DNA of 6,125 nt from an uncultured Eubacteriales bacterium (GCA_934526185.1 CAKTAA010000124.1:1-6125); one strand, 5' to 3'; positions 1 through 5,458 are shown, counted from the first letter of the stretch. Notes: generated by a model not told the origin, from the letters alone. Numbers and translations are program-made.

Positions 1-68
1 GCAGGAAATAGAATGAACGTAAAAGTACAAGCTGTCGTTATCGGTGAACATACCAAATGTATGGCGAG

Positions 69-74
69 AGGAGG
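69..74 (+). promoter_or_regulatory. Ribosome binding site of the phosphoesterase
   Basis: A perfect AGGAGG lies 8 bases before the ATG at 83. It decides this start over the in-frame GTG at 44, which would add 13 residues ahead of the conserved MIYVTGDTHG beginning. Confidence 0.8.
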
Positions 75-82
75 CGGAGCAT

Positions 83-849
83 ATGATTTATGTTACCGGC
101 GATACGCACGGCGAATTTGAGCGGCTCGGGAGCAAGCACTTTCCCGGCGGCCCCGGCGACTATTTGATCGTCTGCGGCGACTTCGGCGGCGTCTGGGACA
201 ATTCCCATCAAGAGCAGTACTGGCGGAAATGGCTTTCCCAAAAGCCGTTTACCACGTTTTTATCGACGGCAATCACGAGAACTATGACCGGCTGTCCGCC
301 TATCCTGTCACCGAATGGCGCGGCGGCAAGGTACACAGGATTGCGGATAATATCCTTCATTTGATGCGCGGGCAGGTTTTTGAGATCGACGGCGTGCGCT
401 TCTTCACGTTCGGCGGCGCGTCCTCCCACGATATCGACGCCGGTATTCTCGAGCCGGACGATCCGGATTTTGTTGCCAAACGCAAAAAACTTGACCGGGA
501 AAGGGCGATGTACCGCGTCAATCATGTTTCGTGGTGGGCGGAAGAGCTGCCGTCTGAAGAAGAGCAGGAGGAGGGATTGCGCAATCTCGAAAAATACCAG
601 TATCAAATGGACTGCATCCTTTCGCACTGCGCTCCGTCTTCTCTGCAGGATATTGTCAGCAGGGGCTTTTACAGGTACGATCGCCTGACCGATTATCTCG
701 ACCGTGTCAAAGATCTGTGCGGTTTCAAGACTTGGTTTTTCGGGCACTATCACGCCAACGAACGGGTTGGAGAAAAATTTGTACTGTTGTATGATAAGGT
801 CATCGCGCTGGCGGATTTTTTGCGTGACGACAGCAGTGTTTTCTTATGA
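83..849 (+). pseudogene. Metallophosphoesterase, frameshifted
   Basis: This is a calcineurin-like metallophosphoesterase, expected to be a cytosolic two-metal phosphohydrolase; its substrate cannot be told. The ATG at 83 is preceded by AGGAGG at 69-74 and opens with GDTHG (residues 6-10), followed by CGDFGG (31-36). After KPFTT the frame must change: GNHE, LSHCAP and GHYH all lie in the -1 frame, which runs to the stop at 847-849. Restoring one T in the run at 257-261 would give a 255-residue protein with all metal-binding motifs in order, close to the usual length of this family in Firmicutes. The two open segments overlap (to 364 and from 229), so automatic annotation would report two proteins. 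The cause may be a real mutation, a sequencing error in the homopolymer or, less likely, recoding. No rearrangement is visible apart from the single indel. Confidence 0.88.
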
Positions 850-879
850 AACGGGCAGATGTAGCAAACCAGAAAAACA

Positions 880-901
880 CCCGCCTGTTTGCACAAGCGG
901 G
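880..901. other. Stem-loop downstream of the phosphoesterase
   Basis: CCCGC (880-884) pairs with GCGGG (897-901). The stem continues, after one mismatch, with TGT/ACA around a TTGC loop. No T run follows on the + strand. Read on the minus strand, the stem is followed by GTTTTTC. It could be a weak or decayed terminator near the end of the phosphoesterase gene. The rest of 850-985 shows nothing recognisable. Confidence 0.35.
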
Positions 902-987
902 CCTGAAAAGAGATATTGGCTTTCATATTCCGTTGATCGACTTTAGCTTTTTTATGGGATGCTCCTTGCTGTTATCAACCGTTACCA

Positions 988-1112
988 AATAAAAGTGTGA
1001 TATTCCGTGCACAAAACTTATATAATTTCGTGAAAAGAGGTTGTAATTTTCCTGTTCGTAGCGTATAATAAAAATGTGATTCTAAATCACCAAAACTCTT
1101 ATAAAAGTGTGA
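988..1112 (+). repeat. Direct and inverted repeats in the ATPase leader
   Basis: ATAAAAGTGTGA occurs exactly at 989-1000 and 1101-1112, with a one-base variant (ATAAAAATGTGA) at 1068-1079. The first and second copies are both followed by a CAC-AAAACT stretch, so roughly 50 bases look duplicated with a 79-base period. Within the predicted leader, GTGATT (1076-1081) and AATCAC (1085-1090) form a perfect inverted repeat. The segment 1095-1108 (ACT..TTATAA..AGT) is also nearly palindromic. These repeats surround the predicted start of transcription, so they could be an operator or an RNA control element. That role is inference. Confidence 0.5.
1041..1069 (+). promoter_or_regulatory. Sigma-A-type promoter of the ATPase gene
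   Basis: TTGTAA (1041-1046) and a perfect TATAAT (1064-1069) are 17 bases apart. The start of transcription would be near 1076, giving a leader of about 50 bases before the ATPase ATG. A second TATAAT at 1021-1026 has only a weak -35 (GTGATA, 18-base spacer). It may be an alternative upstream promoter. Confidence 0.7.
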
Positions 1113-1127
1113 AGGGAGGGCGCTTCG

Positions 1128-2477
1128 ATGGAGCGATTTATTTTAAAAAAGCTGCTGGATTGGAAGAATTCCCCTTACCGCAAGCCGCTGATTTTAAAGG
1201 GCGTGCGTCAGGTGGGCAAGACCTGGATTCTGAAAGAATTCGGCAGACGCTATTATGAAAATACCGCCTATTTTAACTTTGATGAAAACGAAGAATACAA
1301 GCAATTCTTTGAGACTACGAAAGATGTAGATCGCATTCTGCAGAACCTGATGCTGGCCAGCGGTCAAAAGATTGCGCCGGAAAAGACCCTTATCATCTTT
1401 GACGAGGTGCAGGACTGCCCGAAGGTCATCAACTCCATGAAGTATTTCTGTGAGAACGCACCGCAGTACCATATTGCCTGCGCCGGTTCTCTGCTGGGTA
1501 TCGCTTTAGCAAAGCCATCTTCTTTCCCGGTTGGCAAAGTTAACTTCATGCAGATTGATCCCATGACTTTTGAGGAATTCCTGCTTGCCAATGGTGACGA
1601 TAATCTGATGGCGTTTTTGGAAAGCTGGGATTCCCAGGAACCAATCCCCGACGCCTTCTTCAATCCTCTTTATGAGAAATTAAAGATGTACTACGTCACC
1701 GGTGGTATGCCCGAATCTGTTCTCATGTGGACGGAAGCTCGGGATGTTTCCGCTATGCAGGAAGCCTTGTCCGGTATTATCGGCGCCTATGAGCGTGATT
1801 TTGCCAAGCATCCCAATATCAGTGAGTTTCCGAAGATATCTATGATCTGGAAGTCCATCCCTTCTCAGTTGGCAAGAGAGAACAAAAAGTTCATCTATAA
1901 GGTTGTCAAGGAGGGCGCAAGAGCCCGTGAATACGAGGATGCCTTGCAGTGGCTGGTAGACGCCCGGCTGGTGCATAAGATTTACCGCAGCGCGGCTCCT
2001 GGCCTGCCTGTGGCGGCTTATGATGATCTGTCCGCCTTTAAGATTTATCTGGTGGATGTTGGTCTTCTTCGCCGTTTGGCACAACTGGCTCCTACGGCGT
2101 TTGGCGAAGGCAACCGTCTGTTCACCGAATTCAAGGGTGCGCTGACTGAAAACTTTGTGCTACAAACTTTGGTTACACAGTTTGAAGTTCTACCTCGGTA
2201 CTGGAGTCAGAACAATCCTCCCTACGAGGTGGATTTCCTGATTCAGCGTGAGAATGATATCTTTCCTATTGAGGTAAAATCTGAAGCCAACACCACCAGC
2301 AAGAGTCTCAAAAAGTTCAAGGAACTATTCCCTGATAAAGTCAAACTCCGTGTACGCTTTTCCTTGGATAATTTGAAACTGGACGATGATGTTCTGAATA
2401 TACCTCTGTTTATGGCAGGCCAAACGGACCGACTGATTGGTTTGGCATTGGAGCGGAGACAAAGCATATATACTTGA
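1128..2477 (+). CDS. AAA-type ATPase with C-terminal DUF4143 domain
   Basis: A 449-residue cytosolic P-loop ATPase of the AAA_14/DUF4143 family, which is common and often multicopy in Bacillota and Bacteroidota; its cellular role is not established. Walker A is GVRQVGKT (residues 25-32) and Walker B is LIIFDE (88-93). CAGSLLG (118-124) lies where the sensor strand is expected. The C-terminal half resembles DUF4143, with a PD-(D/E)xK-like pattern: E341 in TENFV, EVD (367-369) and EVK (382-384). This suggests a nuclease-like fold, though activity is unproven. Length is normal and the frame is intact. The ATG follows GGGAGG (1114-1119) by 8 bases. It has its own promoter and repeat-rich leader, and stands between the phosphoesterase and the small-ORF/DUF5131 pair as an independent unit. 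Confidence 0.93.
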   Translation: MERFILKKLLDWKNSPYRKPLILKGVRQVGKTWILKEFGRRYYENTAYFNFDENEEYKQFFETTKDVDRILQNLMLASGQKIAPEKTLIIFDEVQDCPKVINSMKYFCENAPQYHIACAGSLLGIALAKPSSFPVGKVNFMQIDPMTFEEFLLANGDDNLMAFLESWDSQEPIPDAFFNPLYEKLKMYYVTGGMPESVLMWTEARDVSAMQEALSGIIGAYERDFAKHPNISEFPKISMIWKSIPSQLARENKKFIYKVVKEGARAREYEDALQWLVDARLVHKIYRSAAPGLPVAAYDDLSAFKIYLVDVGLLRRLAQLAPTAFGEGNRLFTEFKGALTENFVLQTLVTQFEVLPRYWSQNNPPYEVDFLIQRENDIFPIEVKSEANTTSKSLKKFKELFPDKVKLRVRFSLDNLKLDDDVLNIPLFMAGQTDRLIGLALERRQSIYT

Positions 2478-2499
2478 ATTTATTTTACCGCAAAATCCG

Positions 2500-2528
2500 T
2501 TGAACGTTTGTGTGCGGGTAAATATGAA
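2500..2528 (+). promoter_or_regulatory. Possible weak promoter for the small ORF/DUF5131 pair
   Basis: TTGAAC (2500-2505) and TATGAA (2523-2528) are 17 bases apart, each matching four of six consensus positions. The predicted transcript start would fall just before the ribosome binding site, leaving a very short leader. Transcription from the ATPase promoter is an alternative, since no terminator is seen after 2477. Confidence 0.25.
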
Positions 2529-2548
2529 TACAAGCAAGGGAGAGAACA

Positions 2549-2674
2549 TTGAAGACATATTATCGGGTCTTACATGTTTATTGTTTAATAGACCACGCCC
2601 AGGTAAAAGATATCGGTATCTTCTCCACAGAAGAAAAGGCGTTACAGGCGATTGAACAGGAGAGAGCCTTATGA
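2549..2674 (+). CDS. Small 41-residue protein, DUF7336-like N-terminal part
   Basis: A TTG-start ORF of 41 codons preceded by GGGAG at 2538-2542, about 6 bases before the TTG. An in-frame stop at 2525-2527 rules out a much longer N-terminus. The product begins KTYYRVLHVY and continues with KDIGIFSTEEKALQAIEQ. This resembles, from memory, the beta strand-GIFSTEEKA-helix pattern of DUF7336-type small proteins, which are usually longer, so this copy may be C-terminally shortened. Its stop TGA (2672-2674) overlaps the ATG of the DUF5131 gene as ATGA, indicating translational coupling and a shared role. The function is unknown. The family match is tentative; the coding call rests on the ribosome binding site, the overlap and the protein-like composition. 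Confidence 0.62.
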   Translation: MKTYYRVLHVYCLIDHAQVKDIGIFSTEEKALQAIEQERAL

Positions 2675-3390
2675 ACTGGGAACCATGGACCGGCTGCTAC
2701 AAAGCGAGCGACGGCTGCACCAACTGCTATTTTTACGGGCCGCATGCGAAACGTCACGGTCAAAGTACAATAGAGAAAACCGACAAATTCGATTGGCCGA
2801 TCCGAAAAAAGGCTAACGGCGAGTATAACATCAAGGGAAACAAAATCCTCGCCACCTGTTTTGCGACCGACTTTTTCCTGCCCGAAGCGGATGAGTGGCG
2901 GGGAGAGGTTTGGGCAATGATCCGGGAACGGGCGGACATCGATTTTTTGATTCTAACAAAGCGCATCGACCGGTTTCTCGTATCGCTGCCAGAGGATTGG
3001 GGCGATGGGTATGACAATGTGAATATCGGCTGCACAGTCGAAAATCAGGAATTGGCCGATCACAGGCTGCCGCTGTTTTTATCCTATCCCATCAAGCGGT
3101 GGTTTATCGCCTGCGCCCCGCTTCTGGAAGCCATCGATTTAACGCCCTATCTGCATGGCGTACAGCATGTCACCGCCGGCGAAACGGGACGGGATGCCCG
3201 CGTATGCGATTATGACTGGGTGCTCAATATCCGGGAGCAATGCGCCAAAGCGAATGTGACGTTTTGGTTCAAAAATACCGGCTCGCTTTTTAGGCGTGAC
3301 GGCGTCGTGGAGAAAATCAACCCGTTCGAGCAAACCAGTGCGGCCAAAGAGCTGGGGATCGATATTTCAGACGGGAAGCGGTTGTTTTGA
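2671..3390 (+). CDS. DUF5131 family protein (phage Gp37/Gp68-type), three-Cys motif
   Basis: A 239-residue protein of the DUF5131 (Gp37/Gp68) family, found in phages and accessory bacterial DNA and of unknown biochemical function. It opens MNWEPWTGCYKASDGCTNCY, giving C9, C16 and C19 in a C-x6-C-x2-C pattern that could bind metal or an iron-sulfur cluster. Other family-typical stretches are LILTKRIDRF, NVNIGCTVEN, RWFIACAPLLEAIDL and the C-terminal TAGETGRDAR...DWVLNIREQC...FWFKNTG. Length is typical and the frame intact. AGGAGAG (2658-2664) precedes the ATG, and the start overlaps the stop of the small ORF. Families of this type are known to neighbour a 'three-Cys-motif partner' (TcmP) protein. 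No such partner is recognisable here, and the following gene does not resemble it. Confidence 0.88.
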   Translation: MNWEPWTGCYKASDGCTNCYFYGPHAKRHGQSTIEKTDKFDWPIRKKANGEYNIKGNKILATCFATDFFLPEADEWRGEVWAMIRERADIDFLILTKRIDRFLVSLPEDWGDGYDNVNIGCTVENQELADHRLPLFLSYPIKRWFIACAPLLEAIDLTPYLHGVQHVTAGETGRDARVCDYDWVLNIREQCAKANVTFWFKNTGSLFRRDGVVEKINPFEQTSAAKELGIDISDGKRLF

Positions 3391-3441
3391 TTGAGACGGC
3401 AGGGATATTTTAATTAACAGGATACGAAGGGAGATATTTAT

Positions 3442-4062
3442 GTGTTGGAAGCTATAACTTATCAAAATATGCTAAAAGAGATAAAAAGAAGCGAGTTGTT
3501 GGAGGATACAATTGGTATACTAATTACGCGTCCAGATTTAGAAACCGGAAAAGATATTATAAATAGTCTTGGATATTACCATCACCTAACGGGTAAAAAT
3601 ATAAACTTTTTCCTTCCAGGATTTGGCGCATATTGGCCAGATGAAATGTATCCTGATCAAGAAAATGTTGTAACAATAGACCACGCAACCTGGTCTTTCA
3701 GTAATATGATGTTTGTAGATTTCATTCATGAACTTGAGGAAATAACGACATGGAAGTATACTGGAGAAAGCGAATTGTTGCTGATATCATATCACGATCA
3801 ATTTTTGGATTTTTCGGTAGCTTCACAATTTTGGCTGGATCAAATGTTAAAAGATGGCGTAATATCATCTACAAGTAGCTTTTTCACTCAATTAGCACGT
3901 TTAGCCAAGAAAAACAATTCTGTATCATCTATGCGGCGCATGTCTGGACTTGCAAATATATCAAAGTCATTAATTGATGAATTCGTTGATTCTTTACCCA
4001 AATACCTTTCACATACTATCCGCGAAGGTAAATACTACATAGCACGTGATTTTTCAAAATAA
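3442..4062 (+). CDS. Conserved-looking hypothetical protein, AT-rich
   Basis: A 206-residue protein that I do not recognise. Translation most likely starts at GTG 3442, preceded by AAGGGAG (3427-3433) with 8 bases between. An overlapping ATG at 3440 hits a stop after five codons. The sequence has no signal peptide or obvious membrane segment. The first half looks like an alpha/beta domain (GILITRPDLETGKDIINSLGY, INFFLPGFGAYWPD, ELLLISYHDQFLDFS). The C-terminal half is helical and ends in basic residues. No catalytic motif is evident. Its base composition is clearly more AT-rich than the flanking genes, with many ATA and AAT codons, which suggests separate acquisition. It lies 51 bases after the DUF5131 gene with only weak promoter-like sequence between (TATTTT at 3406). 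It is the last gene before the tRNA-Ser fragment. Confidence 0.8.
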   Translation: MLEAITYQNMLKEIKRSELLEDTIGILITRPDLETGKDIINSLGYYHHLTGKNINFFLPGFGAYWPDEMYPDQENVVTIDHATWSFSNMMFVDFIHELEEITTWKYTGESELLLISYHDQFLDFSVASQFWLDQMLKDGVISSTSSFFTQLARLAKKNNSVSSMRRMSGLANISKSLIDEFVDSLPKYLSHTIREGKYYIARDFSK

Positions 4063-4147
4063 AATTTAGAAATCCACATGACTCCGGCACTACCACGGCA
4101 TAACAGGTCTAAATTTTGTACTGCCAAATGGGCCTTTTCTAACCGCC

Positions 4148-4308
4148 GTTCTAATCAGTTCGGTTGGAATTTCGTTAGAACTCCCTGCCATCCCGCACCC
4201 GCCCACGACATCGGAAACGCCTCGGATTCCGCCCCTGCAACCGCGAAAAAGCCCGCAGCCATGCGGGCTGCAGGCATCGGCTATCCTCCAATAAGTTCTA
4301 ACAAAATC
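4148..4308. repeat. GTTCTAA repeats next to the tRNA fragment
   Basis: GTTCTAA at 4148-4154 pairs with TTAGAAC at 4175-4181, giving a perfect 7-bp inverted repeat with a 20-base gap. A third copy lies at 4295-4301. The second and third copies extend further, matching as AGTTCTAAC-AAAT in opposite orientation (4170-4182 and 4294-4306) with one difference. Confidence 0.45.
4246..4269 (-). terminator. Rho-independent terminator, minus strand
   Basis: AGCCCGCA (4250-4257) and TGCGGGCT (4262-4269) form a perfect 8-bp stem with a four-base loop. On the minus strand the stem is followed by a run of T (complement of 4246-4250). The + strand has no T run after it. It would end transcripts coming from the right, yet no minus-strand gene ends just upstream of it, so it may be a relic of a lost gene. 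Confidence 0.6.
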
Positions 4309-4334
4309 CGCCAACATCCAAAATTCCGGTATCA

Positions 4335-4390
4335 CTCGAAATCAGTTTGCGAGCAATCGCACATGGGTTCGAATCCCATCCTCTCCGCCA
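4335..4390 (+). tRNA. 3' half of tRNA-Ser(CGA): probable attachment-site remnant
   Basis: From the anticodon loop onward this is a textbook class II tRNA. The loop is CTCGAAA (4335-4341, anticodon CGA at 4337-4339), followed by the 3' anticodon strand TCAGT. The long variable arm is TGCGA-GCAA-TCGCA (4348-4361). The T arm is ATGGG-TTCGAAT-CCCAT (4363-4379), then the 3' acceptor strand CCTCTCC, G discriminator and encoded CCA (4388-4390). The 5' side is missing: no GGAGAGG acceptor strand or D arm lies upstream, and the bases before the loop cannot pair with TCAGT. It is therefore not a functional tRNA. A 3' tRNA fragment followed by the native terminator is what site-specific integration into a tRNA gene leaves at the distal element end. 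The element would lie to the left. Confidence 0.85.
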
Positions 4391-4392
4391 CT

Positions 4393-4427
4393 AAGTCCAC
4401 TGTGATTTATTACGGTGGACTTTTTTT
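4393..4427 (+). terminator. Rho-independent terminator of the original tRNA-Ser gene
   Basis: AAGTCCAC (4393-4400) pairs with GTGGACTT (4415-4422), and the stem extends inward through G-U and A-U pairs to a TTTA loop. Seven T follow (4421-4427). Its position three bases after the CCA fits a tRNA transcript terminator and indicates that the sequence to the right is the original chromosomal flank. Confidence 0.85.
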
Positions 4428-4441
4428 ATGCCACAAAATGC

Positions 4442-4702
4442 TCAATAATAAGAACTTTCGACTATTTCGGTACATAGTAAGTCCCGAGGCAAAGGCTTCG
4501 CGTTCGGATACGGGCTCATTTCAAGCGTGGTGTCGCAGTATTTTTCGAGCTTTGCTTTCTGTTTCTCCGATAGACATTCAATCAGTTCCGCCTTGTTGCG
4601 GGATTGCAGGTGTTGAAGTTCTTTGTAGTGCGGATTGTTGTCGACCGGTGTGTCCTGCGGGCCCCTTTCGCCGTTCCGTAGTTCTTCGATAATGTTTTTC
4701 AT
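4442..4702 (-). pseudogene. DUF6809-like small protein gene with probable compensating indels
   Basis: The minus-strand ORF of 86 codons starts MKNIIEELRNGERGP and continues through a charged helical region (HLQSRNKAELIECLSEKQKA) to EKYCDTTLEMS, as expected for DUF6809-type proteins, whose function is unknown. After EMS the reading becomes PYPNAKPLPRDLLC, unlike the family. The neighbouring frame instead gives EREAFASGLTM, which fits the conserved EAF-x-x-G segment. The original frame then ends plausibly with TEIVESSYY. One small deletion near 4515 and another near 4480 (three bases in total) would explain this. The ribosome binding site is weak (AGGCG), with a second ATG close by. The gene is either decaying or has a locally altered C-terminus. 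The family assignment is from memory and moderately sure. Confidence 0.6.
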
Positions 4703-4777
4703 TTCATCGCCTGCTTGTACTATTCATCGGCACTTTGTCTTTTCGACAGCAAAAAAACGAATTTTTTCACTTACCTC

Positions 4778-4806
4778 TTGCAAAACGGAAAGAAGTATGA
4801 TATAAT
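4778..4806 (+). promoter_or_regulatory. Extended -10 promoter of the TetR gene
   Basis: TTGCAA (4778-4783) and TATAAT (4801-4806) are separated by exactly 17 bases, with TGA directly before the -10 (extended TGn motif). Transcription should begin near 4813, inside the inverted repeat that follows. Confidence 0.8.
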
Positions 4807-4835
4807 ATGACCAAAAGAACCGAAATGGTCATATT
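4804..4835. promoter_or_regulatory. Likely TetR operator overlapping -10 and start of transcription
   Basis: AATATGACCA (4804-4813) and TGGTCATATT (4826-4835) are perfect 10-bp inverted arms around a 12-base spacer. The left arm overlaps the -10 hexamer and the right arm ends just before the ribosome binding site. This is the usual arrangement for negative autoregulation by a TetR-family protein. The repressor presumed to bind is the gene immediately downstream. A hairpin in the 5' leader is the alternative reading. Confidence 0.7.
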
Positions 4836-4851
4836 TCAGGGGGGTTCAATC

Positions 4852-5430
4852 TTGGCTTTTACCGAATACGAAACAGAACAGCTTCGCAAGGCGCTGCTGA
4901 AGGAAACGCGGCGCTGTGCGGTCACGCTGGGAATGAAGAAAACCTCCGTGGATCAGCTGACAAGGGCTGTCGGCATTGCGAAAGGCTCGTTCTATAAATT
5001 CTATGAATCCAAGGAAATGCTGTTTTTCGCGGTTCTGGAGGGCATTCACTCCGAGCTTTACGGAGTTGCCGATCGGGCACTGAGCGAAAATGCCGGCTTG
5101 CCGGCCGCAGAACGTGCGGCAAAGGCGGTTCTTGCCGTCTGCAAACGGCTGTCCGATACCGGCGACATGGTTTTCATTGAAAACGATGCGAAGCTGCTTT
5201 TGCAGAGACTGCCGGAGGATGTCAAAAATGTGCATTACCACGATGGCGAGACGCACATCCGTCAACTTTTGGAGAATCATGACCTTATGCCCAAGTGTGG
5301 TGTGTCTTTGGCTGCTGCGACGGTGCGGGGACTGATTCTGACCGTCTCCCATAAGGAGCAGATCGGAGAACTGTACCCGCAGGTGCTGGAAACGCTGGTG
5401 CATGGCGCTTGCAGGGAGTTATTTGAATAA
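4852..5430 (+). CDS. TetR/AcrR-family transcriptional regulator
   Basis: A 192-residue DNA-binding repressor of the TetR family. The N-terminal helix-turn-helix covers about residues 12-57, with the signature KTSVDQLTRAVGIAKGSFYKFYESKEMLF typical of the family. The C-terminal ligand/dimerisation domain is helical, and its ligand cannot be told. I choose the TTG at 4852 because AGGGGGG (4838-4844) lies 7 bases before it. An in-frame ATG at 4807 would put the start codon within the operator, upstream of the likely transcript start near 4813, so it should not be used. The gene has its own promoter and operator, and a terminator follows its stop. The methyltransferase just downstream is the most obvious regulatory target together with itself. 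Confidence 0.92.
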   Translation: MAFTEYETEQLRKALLKETRRCAVTLGMKKTSVDQLTRAVGIAKGSFYKFYESKEMLFFAVLEGIHSELYGVADRALSENAGLPAAERAAKAVLAVCKRLSDTGDMVFIENDAKLLLQRLPEDVKNVHYHDGETHIRQLLENHDLMPKCGVSLAAATVRGLILTVSHKEQIGELYPQVLETLVHGACRELFE

Positions 5431-5434
5431 GCGG

Positions 5435-5458
5435 AAGGCCGCAGAGATGCGGCTTTTC
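5435..5458 (+). terminator. Short rho-independent terminator after the TetR gene
   Basis: GCCGCA (5438-5443) and TGCGGC (5448-5453) form a stem with a GAGA loop, extended by AAG/TTT pairs and followed by TTTT-C. The short T run suggests partial readthrough into the methyltransferase gene is possible. Confidence 0.65.

Larger units (their letters stand above)
4063..4334. other. Non-coding stretch inside the presumed element end
   Basis: I see no credible gene here; the open frames on both strands have low-complexity, Cys/Arg/Pro-rich composition and no ribosome binding site. The stretch holds an AAAATTTAGA/TCTAAATTTT inverted repeat (4061-4070 and 4108-4117), three GTTCTAA-type repeats (4148-4154 and 4295-4301 direct, 4175-4181 inverted) and a minus-strand terminator hairpin. 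Composition shifts from AT-rich to C-rich around 4180-4260. Repeats of this sort beside an attachment site could be integrase arm sites, but that is speculation. Confidence 0.5.

Noticed and set aside
13..120. A short ATG ORF at the left edge overlapping the phosphoesterase start
   Set aside because: It overlaps the phosphoesterase ribosome binding site and start in another frame, is only 35 codons long and has no recognisable content. The first 60 bases show no other supported feature.
208..753. A 181-codon minus-strand ORF opposite the phosphoesterase
   Set aside because: It mirrors a clearly recognised coding sequence on the + strand and has no family-like features.
880..1120. A CRISPR array suggested by the repeated ATAAAAGTGTGA units
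   Set aside because: The units are only 12 bases, unevenly spaced (79 then 33 bases) and lie over promoter elements; no cas genes are present.
4090..4335. An 81-codon minus-strand ORF
   Set aside because: Composition is Gly/Cys/Arg-rich without family-like pattern, a terminator hairpin lies inside it, and there is no supporting ribosome binding site.
4335..4390. A functional tRNA gene
   Set aside because: No 5' acceptor strand or D arm is present upstream and the 5' anticodon strand does not pair, so only the 3' half exists.
4078..4692. A 204-codon + strand ORF across the tRNA fragment
   Set aside because: It reads straight through the tRNA (giving the tell-tale HMGSNPILSA), its terminator and the antisense of the DUF6809-like gene, and has no ribosome binding site. 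It is an artefact of chance openness.
4846..5403. A 185-codon minus-strand ORF opposite the TetR gene
   Set aside because: It is the antisense of a recognised TetR-family gene; no independent evidence of coding.
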